Assembly (NCBI RefSeq): GCF_007751035.1
Contig: NZ_CP036433.1
Location: 1,407,001 to 1,471,000 of the forward strand
Reading direction: 5' to 3'
DNA length: 64,000 nucleotides
Origin: Lignipirellula cremea
GTDB taxonomy: Bacteria; Planctomycetota; Planctomycetia; Pirellulales; Pirellulaceae
Program-made: the position numbers and the translations under genes
Part shown: positions 58,226 through 64,000 of the stretch, piece after piece
How positions within the stretch are numbered: position 1 is the first letter of the stretch
How the letters are laid out: each line of letters begins with the position of its first letter
Notes under the pieces: model-generated
Databases searched by the model: none
The model's input: only the letters and a program-made list of their open reading frames with translations
What the model was told of the DNA's origin: nothing

Positions 58226-61036
58226 ATGAAAACCGACGAACTACGCGAAAAGTACCTGACGTTTTTCGAATCCAAAGGGCATACCCGGCAGGCTAGCGAT
58301 GTGCTCGTCCCGCGGTGGGATCCCTCGGTGTTGTTCACGCCCGCCGGCATGAACCCCTTCAAGGATCACTTCCTGGGAAAGGTCAAGCTCGAATTCACCC
58401 GCGCAACCACCTGCCAGAAGTGCCTGCGCACCGGCGATATTGATAACGTGGGCCGCACCGCGTACCACCACACGTTTTTCGAAATGCTCGGCAATTTCAG
58501 CTTTGGCGATTACTTCAAAAAAGACGCCATCCACTGGGCCTGGGAATTTCTGACCGGCAAGGCCTGGCTGGGAATCGATCCGGCCCGGCTGAGCGTGACC
58601 GTGTATCACGAGGACGACGAAGCGGCCAAAATCTGGAGCGACGAAATCGGCCTGCCCACCAGCCGCATCCAGCGCATGGGAGAAGACGATAACTTCTGGC
58701 CCGCCGGCGCCCCTTCCAGCGGTCCCGACGGCGTGTGCGGACCGTGCAGCGAAATCTTCTACCACGGCGATTCCGGCGGCGAAGTCGAAATCTGGAACCT
58801 GGTGTTCACCCAGTTCAATCGCGTGGGCGAACCGCCGGATAACCTTCGCGCCCTGCCCAGCCGCAATATCGATACCGGCATGGGACTGGAACGCATGGCC
58901 GCCGTCATGCAGGGAAAAGACACCAACTACCACATTGATATTCTTCGCCCGCTCGTCGAAGCGGCCGCCGAAATCACCGGCCAGAAGTACGAAGCCAAAA
59001 CCGAAGAAGGCCGCCGCCTGCGTCGCATCGCCGATCATGTCCGCGCGGGCGTGTTCGCCATTCATGAGAACGTTTACCCGGGCGCCCAGAAAGAGAATTA
59101 CGTGATCCGCCGGCTGCTCCGGCGGGCCGTGCTCGACGGCCATCAAATGGGGATGAGCGAGCCCTTCCTGCACCAACTGACGACTGCCGTTGTGGAGCAG
59201 ATGCGAAGCGCCTACCCGGACCTGACCCAGTCGGTCGAGCGGGTCGCCGGCGTGATCCAGCAGGAAGAAAAAGCGTTCTTCGGCGTGCTGGGCGACGCTT
59301 TGTCGCGGATCGATAAAATTTTCGGCGGCATGAGCAGCGAAGGCTCCACCGTGATCGATGGCAAACAGGCCGCCCACCTTTATCAAACCTACGGCGTGCC
59401 CCCGGAACTGTTTGCCCAGATGGGAGCCGAACACGGCTACACATTCGATGGTGAAGGCTTCCACCGAGCAATGATCAACCACGGCGGCGATACGGGCCCC
59501 GGCAAACTGTTTGGCACCGGTCCGATCGAAAGCCTGAAAACCACCCTGCACCACACCGAATTCGTGGGCTACGAGCAGACCGCAGCCGATGTCGAAATCA
59601 AAGGACTCATCCTTAAAGGAGGGTCCGAAGACCAGGACACGCTCTGCGACCTGATCGACACGCCCAGCGATCAGGGCATGATCGTCCTGGTGCTCGACCG
59701 CACCCCGTTTTATGGCGAGTCCGGCGGCCAGGTCGGTGACTCGGGCGAAATCGTCGGCGACAACTTTCTGTTCCGCGTGGTCGATACCCAGAAAAGCGGT
59801 GACCTGTTCCTGCACCTGGGCCACCTGGTCGAAGGCGTCATCCACACCGGCGATAGCGCCCAGGCCAAGGTCAACATCGACCGTCGCACCGGCATCCGTC
59901 GGGCCCACTCCGCCACGCACGTACTGCACCATGCGTTGCAATCCACGCTTGGCAGCCACGCCCAGCAAAAGGGCTCCAAGGTCGACGACGACTGGTTGCG
60001 GTTTGACTTTACCAACCTGGAGCCGGTCTCGGGCGAGCACCTGGAGCAGATCGAATCCCAGATCAGCCAGCGGCTGCAGGAAAGCGCTCCCATCCACTGG
60101 GAAACGGTCCCGCTGGCGACCGCCCGCCAGGCCGGAGCGATGATGCTCTTTGGCGAGAAATATCCCGACCCGGTCCGCATGGTCACCATGGGCGAATTCA
60201 GTCGCGAACTGTGCGGAGGCACCCACCTGGACAACACCCAGGAGATCGGCCGCTTTGAACTGCTGGCCGAAGAAGGCGTTTCCGCCGGCGTCCGCCGCAT
60301 AACGGCCCTGACCGGAGATAAGGCCGAGCAGCACGCGCAGCAAACGACCGCCGCCCTGCAGGCGATCGCCGATCACCTGGGCGTCGCCCTGCCGCAAGTG
60401 ACCGACGCCGTCCGTCGCCAGGCGCAGCACGTTCGCGACCTGAAGAAAGAACTCGCCGGCGGCGCCAAAGCGTCCGACCTGGCTCCCCTGCCGGCCGCCA
60501 GCCAGACGCTCGACTACCCGCAAATCAAAGCCGCCCTCCGCGAAACGGCCCGCCTGCTCAACGTGGGCGTGTTTGATGTCGCGCCCCGGGTGGAAGCCCT
60601 GTCGGCGGAGATCGCCAGCCTGCAGCAGCAGATTGAGAACCTGGAAAAAAGCGGCGACATTTCCGCCGACGCCCTGATCGAAGCGGCCGAAGAGATCGGC
60701 GGCGCGATGGTCATCGTCAAAGAAACGCCCGGCGCCAATCAGAACCTGATGCGCCAGTGGATTGACCAGGTGCGGAAGAAATCCAAGGCCTCGGCCGTGC
60801 TGCTGGCAGCCGCCATGGGCGACGATAAAGTGCTGCTGGTGGCAGGCGTCAGCCGGGATCTGGTCGCCAAAGGCGTCAGCGCCGGCGAATGGGTCAAGCA
60901 GGTCGCCCCCGTCGTCGGCGGCGGTGGAGGCGGCAAGCCCGACCTCGCCCAGGCCGGCGGCAAAGATCCGAGCAAACTGCCCGAAGCAATGGCCAAGGCC
61001 GCCGAAGTCATCCGCCAGATGCTCGACAAAGCCTGA
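58226..61036 (+). CDS. alaS: Alanyl-tRNA synthetase
   Basis: A 936-residue class II synthetase that charges tRNA-Ala and edits mischarged Ser/Gly. Aminoacylation domain: 'MKTDELREKYLTFFESKGHT', 'PSVLFTPAGMNPFKDHFLG', 'NVGRTAYHHTFFEMLGNFSFGDYF', 'DTGMGLERMAAVMQGKDTNYHIDIL'. Editing-domain zinc site: HSATHVLHHAL and CGGTHLDNT. The C-terminal DHHA1-type domain ends GGGGGGKPDLAQAGGKD. Met at 58226 is chosen over GTG 58196 because the family begins there. Very long antisense frames across this gene are compositional shadows. Confidence 0.97.
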   Translation: MKTDELREKYLTFFESKGHTRQASDVLVPRWDPSVLFTPAGMNPFKDHFLGKVKLEFTRATTCQKCLRTGDIDNVGRTAYHHTFFEMLGNFSFGDYFKKDAIHWAWEFLTGKAWLGIDPARLSVTVYHEDDEAAKIWSDEIGLPTSRIQRMGEDDNFWPAGAPSSGPDGVCGPCSEIFYHGDSGGEVEIWNLVFTQFNRVGEPPDNLRALPSRNIDTGMGLERMAAVMQGKDTNYHIDILRPLVEAAAEITGQKYEAKTEEGRRLRRIADHVRAGVFAIHENVYPGAQKENYVIRRLLRRAVLDGHQMGMSEPFLHQLTTAVVEQMRSAYPDLTQSVERVAGVIQQEEKAFFGVLGDALSRIDKIFGGMSSEGSTVIDGKQAAHLYQTYGVPPELFAQMGAEHGYTFDGEGFHRAMINHGGDTGPGKLFGTGPIESLKTTLHHTEFVGYEQTAADVEIKGLILKGGSEDQDTLCDLIDTPSDQGMIVLVLDRTPFYGESGGQVGDSGEIVGDNFLFRVVDTQKSGDLFLHLGHLVEGVIHTGDSAQAKVNIDRRTGIRRAHSATHVLHHALQSTLGSHAQQKGSKVDDDWLRFDFTNLEPVSGEHLEQIESQISQRLQESAPIHWETVPLATARQAGAMMLFGEKYPDPVRMVTMGEFSRELCGGTHLDNTQEIGRFELLAEEGVSAGVRRITALTGDKAEQHAQQTTAALQAIADHLGVALPQVTDAVRRQAQHVRDLKKELAGGAKASDLAPLPAASQTLDYPQIKAALRETARLLNVGVFDVAPRVEALSAEIASLQQQIENLEKSGDISADALIEAAEEIGGAMVIVKETPGANQNLMRQWIDQVRKKSKASAVLLAAAMGDDKVLLVAGVSRDLVAKGVSAGEWVKQVAPVVGGGGGGKPDLAQAGGKDPSKLPEAMAKAAEVIRQMLDKA

Positions 61037-61077
61037 TCGTTAGAAACGAGAGGCAGACAGAAAGACAAACAAGAGGA

Positions 61078-61228
61078 TTCACCGCGGAGGGCGCGGAGGA
61101 TCGCAGAGGAAAAAGGAGGATGGAGTTTTTTTCAAAATCAAACTCCTCCTCCGCTTCTTACTCTTACTCTTAATCTTAATCTGTCTTTCTTCTTTCTCGC
61201 CGCGTTCCTCCGCGACCTCCGCGGTGAA
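61078..61228. repeat. Purine/pyrimidine inverted-repeat element, copy 4 (best preserved)
   Basis: Terminal inverted repeats of 23 nt (61078-61100, TTCACCGCGGAGGGCGCGGA..., and 61206-61228, ...GACCTCCGCGGTGAA) match at 22 of 23 positions. The left half is purine-rich, the right pyrimidine-rich, with a short AT-rich centre (TTTTTTTCAAAATC) and a hexamer run CTTACT2/CTTAAT2 at 61157-61180. No coding capacity. Confidence 0.8.
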
Positions 61229-61261
61229 CTTTTTCAGGGAAGAGGTCTCCGCACAAAACGA

Positions 61262-62404
61262 TCAGGCATTGAGAGCCTGGTCCAGATCCGCCTGCAGATC
61301 AGCCACCGCTTCCAGGCCGACGCTGAGACGGATGAGCCCGTCGGTGATGCCGTGCTCGGCCCGGGCGGCCGCGTCGTAGCTGGCGTGCGACATGGATGCC
61401 GGCTGTTCGATCAGCGATTCCACCGCTCCCAGGCTGACCGCCAGCTGGAACAGGTGGGTCGCCTGCACGACCCGCTTCGTTTTGGCGAAGTCGCCCTGCA
61501 GCTCAAAGGTCAGCATCGCTCCAAAGGCGCCGTCCATCTGTGTGACGGCGGTGGCGTGCCCGGGATGTCCCGGCAGGCCCGGATACAGGACCCGTTTCAC
61601 CCGCGGGTCGGCCGCCAGGAACTGGGCCAGGGCGAGGGCCGTTTTGGACTGCTCGCGGACGCGCAGCTCTAGCGTTTTCAAACCGCGGCTGATCAGGAAG
61701 GAGTCAAACGGCGAGAGCACCGCGCCGGTGGCGTTCTGGATAAAGTACAGCCGGTTGTACAGATCCTGGTCGCCGACCACCAGCGCTCCGGCCAGCGAAT
61801 CGCTATGCCCGCCCAGATACTTGGTGGCCGAATGCATCACAATATCGGCGCCCAGCTCCAGCGGCCGGGTCAGCACGGGCGTGGCGAACGTGTTGTCGAC
61901 CGCCAGCAACAGCTGATGCCGTTTGGCGAACTCGCTGCAGGCGCGAATGTCGGTGATCGACATCAGCGGATTGCCGGGGCTTTCGATCCACAGCATTTTG
62001 GTGCGGGGCGTCAGTTCGGCAGTGAGGGCCTGGGGGGTGGCTTCTTTCGCCAGGCTGACCGTCACTCCGGCGCGGCTGGCGACCTTGTGCAGCAGTCGAT
62101 ACGTGCCGCCGTAAATATCGGAACCGGCCAGAATATGATCGCCCGCTTCCAGCAGCATGGTGGCGCCATGGGTGGCCGCCATGCCGGAGGCAAAGGCCAG
62201 CGCCCCCGTACCGCCTTCCAGCGAAGCGAGCGTCCGCTCCAGGTTTTTGCGGGTGGGATTGCCGGAGCGCGAGTAATCGTACTCGCCCCACTCGCCGGCC
62301 CCCGGCTGGATGAAGGTCGAAGCCAGATGGATCGGCGGCACCACGGCGCCGGTTGCTTTGTCCCGTTCATTGCCGACATGGATGGCGCGGGTACGGAATT
62401 CCAT
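61262..62404 (-). CDS. Cystathionine gamma-synthase/lyase family PLP enzyme
   Basis: A 380-residue Cys/Met-metabolism PLP enzyme. Motifs: 'PPIHLASTFIQPGAGEWGEYDYSRSGNPTRKNLERTLASLEGG', 'ALAFASGMAATHGATMLL', 'SDIYGGTYRLLHKV', 'VDNTFATPVL' and the PLP lysine in 'MHSATKYLGGHSDSLAG'. The C-terminal 'SLGAVESLIEQPASMSHASYD' and 'GLIRLSVGLEAVADLQADLDQAL' are typical. It could be cystathionine gamma-synthase or cystathionine gamma-lyase; sequence reading alone does not decide. Confidence 0.93.
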   Translation of the reverse strand: MEFRTRAIHVGNERDKATGAVVPPIHLASTFIQPGAGEWGEYDYSRSGNPTRKNLERTLASLEGGTGALAFASGMAATHGATMLLEAGDHILAGSDIYGGTYRLLHKVASRAGVTVSLAKEATPQALTAELTPRTKMLWIESPGNPLMSITDIRACSEFAKRHQLLLAVDNTFATPVLTRPLELGADIVMHSATKYLGGHSDSLAGALVVGDQDLYNRLYFIQNATGAVLSPFDSFLISRGLKTLELRVREQSKTALALAQFLAADPRVKRVLYPGLPGHPGHATAVTQMDGAFGAMLTFELQGDFAKTKRVVQATHLFQLAVSLGAVESLIEQPASMSHASYDAAARAEHGITDGLIRLSVGLEAVADLQADLDQALNA

Positions 62405-62610
62405 AGATCAATACTCAAAAGGGCCAACGTACGGCGAAGCAGCTTTCGCCTTCGCCCGGGAAGTCGCCAATGTAACCGAACTGGTCAGCGAAGGCGATGA
62501 TTGCCACAATGGCGGAACGTGTATGGCAAGCAGCGGAAAAGTCGTGGTCTATTGCTTTGTGAAAGATGACTGCCCTTCAATTTCCTTTGAATGACCGAGT
62601 GTAATCAACG

Positions 62611-63498
62611 ATGGAACTTGTCTGGAAGCCGAGCGCCATGGCGACCTGCCTGACGGCCAGCGCCGACCTGCGCCGCGGAGCCGTGCTGCAGGACCAGGAA
62701 CTGGCGGCGGCGTTGTCCCCGCTGGCGAACAACCTGCAGGGTCTGATCGAAGAATCCGGCGCCCCGGCCGAGCGCTGCTGGGATTGTCTCACGGTGATGC
62801 TGTCCGAGAAACGCCCGCCGCGCGATGCGGCCCTGGCCGCCCTGGCCCGGTTTGTCGGGCGCAACCCGCAGACCGATCAGCTGGCCAGCGACATGTCCAG
62901 CGTGCTGCACCAGATGCGACGCACCTTTTTCGATACGCGTCCGCAGATCGAAGAAGAACTGGCGATCAGGGTGGGGCCGCTGCAGCAGCAATGGAACGCC
63001 CGCGGAAACGGCCTGCTGCGGGCCATCGGACGTTTGACCGATGATAGCCTGCTGGTCGAACGGGCCACCATTATTATGACGTATCCGCTGCGGGGCGGCG
63101 GCGGCCGGCCTTACCCCTGGTTTAACGCACTGAGCATCGAGGCCGTGCTGACCAACCCGAACGACGCCTTGCCCGAGGTGCTGCGGCTGGGCTGGTTGAT
63201 CGGGCAGCTGAACTTCAGCCTGCCCGCCATCAGCGAAGCGATTCACCCCGATCGGCTGCAGAGCGTGTCGGAGCTGGCCATGCTACCGGCCCTGCTGACG
63301 GCAGGGGAAGAGGTCGACCTGTCCAGTTGGCATCCGCGGCTGGCGGAGCTCGCGTTACAGCTCTGGCGGATCGAAACGCCGGGGGTCGAGAACCCTCTCG
63401 ACATTCTCACCACCTGGTGGGAAACGTACCAGGACGGCCGTCCCCCCTGGCGCGTCGCGTTGACGGCTCTCGATCAGATGCTGGCCGCGGACGCCTGA
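62611..63498 (+). CDS. Hypothetical protein
   Basis: A 295-residue, mainly helical protein of unknown family. Features: LRRGAVLQDQELAAALSPLANNLQGLIEESGAP, a WWETYQDGRPPW patch near the C-terminus, and 'EVLRLGWLIGQLNFSLPAISEAIHPDRLQSVSELAMLPALLTAGEEVDLS' in the middle. No signal peptide or TM. Homologues are probably limited to planctomycetes. No ribosome site is obvious at ATG 62611, but the frame has normal amino-acid composition. Confidence 0.6.
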   Translation: MELVWKPSAMATCLTASADLRRGAVLQDQELAAALSPLANNLQGLIEESGAPAERCWDCLTVMLSEKRPPRDAALAALARFVGRNPQTDQLASDMSSVLHQMRRTFFDTRPQIEEELAIRVGPLQQQWNARGNGLLRAIGRLTDDSLLVERATIIMTYPLRGGGGRPYPWFNALSIEAVLTNPNDALPEVLRLGWLIGQLNFSLPAISEAIHPDRLQSVSELAMLPALLTAGEEVDLSSWHPRLAELALQLWRIETPGVENPLDILTTWWETYQDGRPPWRVALTALDQMLAADA

Positions 63499-63608
63499 AA
63501 GGGTGGATGTCGATCGACGACTTTCGGTCGGGACGTCGATTTTATCCGTGCGACGTTAAAAAGATCGCGTTGCAGCCAACGGCTGCGCTTTGGTAGGTTC
63601 GTTTTGCG

Positions 63609-63872
63609 TTACCCGCCGCCCAGGGCAGGGAGAAAATGGATCTCGCAATCGGCGGGCGTGGGGTGGTGCAGTCCCAGCACGCCGACCTGGTCGTTGACCG
63701 TGACCGAGATCCCCGGCCGCAGACCTTCGTCGCTACACAGCCGGGAACGCATGCCGGGAAACTTCTCTTCCAGGGCGTCGATGACCTGGCCCACGTTCTG
63801 GCCCGTCACTTCGACCTGCTGGACTCCGCCGGCCAGCTCGCGGGAAGCCGGCGGGATGAAAACGATCGGCAT
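63609..63872 (-). CDS. MoaD/ThiS-family ubiquitin-like protein
   Basis: An 87-residue beta-grasp sulfur-carrier-like protein. 'MPIVFIPPASRELAGGVQQVEVTGQNVGQVIDALEEKFPGMRSRLCSDEGLRPGISVTVND' matches MoaD/ThiS, and the C-terminus is LPALGGG, ending in the diglycine needed for adenylation and sulfur transfer or conjugation. It is in the same direction as the fragment at 63914-64000, 41 bp downstream of its stop. The partner enzymes (ThiF/MoeB) are outside the window. Confidence 0.85.
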   Translation of the reverse strand: MPIVFIPPASRELAGGVQQVEVTGQNVGQVIDALEEKFPGMRSRLCSDEGLRPGISVTVNDQVGVLGLHHPTPADCEIHFLPALGGG

Positions 63873-63913
63873 GTTAGCCCTGACCCGGGTTAAGGGAGTA
63901 GATCGGATCGCCT

Positions 63914-64000
63914 TTACTGGTCGCTGGTAATGTCGTCGGGGCCGCCTTCGATGCCGTCGGGACCGTACGAGGTGATCAAAAAGGCTGGGGATCCGTCGGG
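63914..64000 (-). CDS. C-terminal fragment of a type II secretion major pseudopilin (GspG-like)
   Basis: The last 28 codons of a gene running in from the right edge: reading PDGSPAFLITSYGPDGIEGG then PDDITSDQ and a TAA stop. The SYGPDG-x-GG-x-x-DD pattern is the calcium-binding C-terminal signature of GspG-type pseudopilins. The start and the rest lie outside the window. Confidence 0.7.
   Translation of the reverse strand, partial: PDGSPAFLITSYGPDGIEGGPDDITSDQ

Noticed and set aside
58241-60523. A 760-codon minus-strand open frame opposite alaS
   Set aside because: It lies entirely within alaS, has no recognisable motifs and arises from the strong GC third-position bias. The plus-strand protein has every alaS signature.
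63541-63608. Gap before the MoaD-like gene considered for a tRNA or riboswitch
   Set aside because: Too short and no cloverleaf, T-loop or Moco/TPP-like motif can be recognised.

Overview
The window is high-GC, gene-dense chromosomal DNA that looks like a planctomycete of the Pirellulaceae type. The evidence is the gene mix: two secreted sulfatases, a DUF1080 protein, a Tat-exported Gfo/Idh/MocA oxidoreductase, a sigma factor/FecR pair, a pre-peptidase C-terminal (PPC) domain protein, a SUMF1-domain protein and several small secreted or membrane proteins without recognisable function. Genus-level placement is not possible from sequence reading alone. No tRNA, rRNA, CRISPR array, prophage or complete classical insertion sequence was seen. 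The only transposase is a small REP-associated tyrosine transposase.

Layout. 1-4.4 kb: DNA repair methyltransferase, DUF151 nuclease-like protein, molybdopterin-domain protein, iron-type solute-binding lipoprotein, methyltransferase. 4.7-6.7 kb: SpsF-like cytidylyltransferase plus glycosyltransferase. 6.7-10.4 kb: small secreted, membrane and zinc-ribbon proteins. 10.5-16.9 kb: transglutaminase-like protein, flotillin FloA, a PD-(D/E)XK-like protein with a macrodomain protein, a phosphoesterase and a sugar acetyltransferase. 17-24 kb: GH20-like hydrolase, FecR/sigma pair, alpha/beta hydrolase, sulfatase. 24-34.7 kb: L,D-transpeptidase, methyltransferase, LarB, PPC protein, RAYT with its REPs, ABC exporter, nucleoside hydrolase. 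34.8-38.2 kb: sulfatase, GDP-mannose dehydratase, DUF1080. 38.4-42.5 kb: a four-gene GTPase/GAP1-like/SUMF1/coiled-coil operon. 42.6-49.8 kb: glycosyltransferase, aspartate kinase with four ACT domains, M16 peptidase, FliL-like lipoprotein. 50-57.9 kb: a tiny 57-residue gene, beta-helix protein, second macrodomain protein, DMFase-like/enolase-superfamily operon, sugar isomerase, oxidoreductase. 58-64 kb: alaS, PLP sulfur-amino-acid enzyme, unknown protein, MoaD/ThiS-like protein and the 3' end of a type II secretion pseudopilin.

The most noteworthy features are (i) the 38.4-42.5 kb operon, which resembles predicted GTPase-centred conflict systems, and (ii) an unusually rich set of dispersed intergenic repeats. 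One repeat family has paired hairpins with mutually complementary loops and a covarying stem. There is also a REP/RAYT locus, a 132-bp MITE-like element with 15-bp ends, and a family of large purine/pyrimidine inverted repeats starting TTCACCGCGGAG. Several genes end inside these repeats.

Start codons were moved inward from the longest open frame wherever a Shine-Dalgarno-like sequence or signal peptide supported it. Family names come from motif reading, not from database searches.
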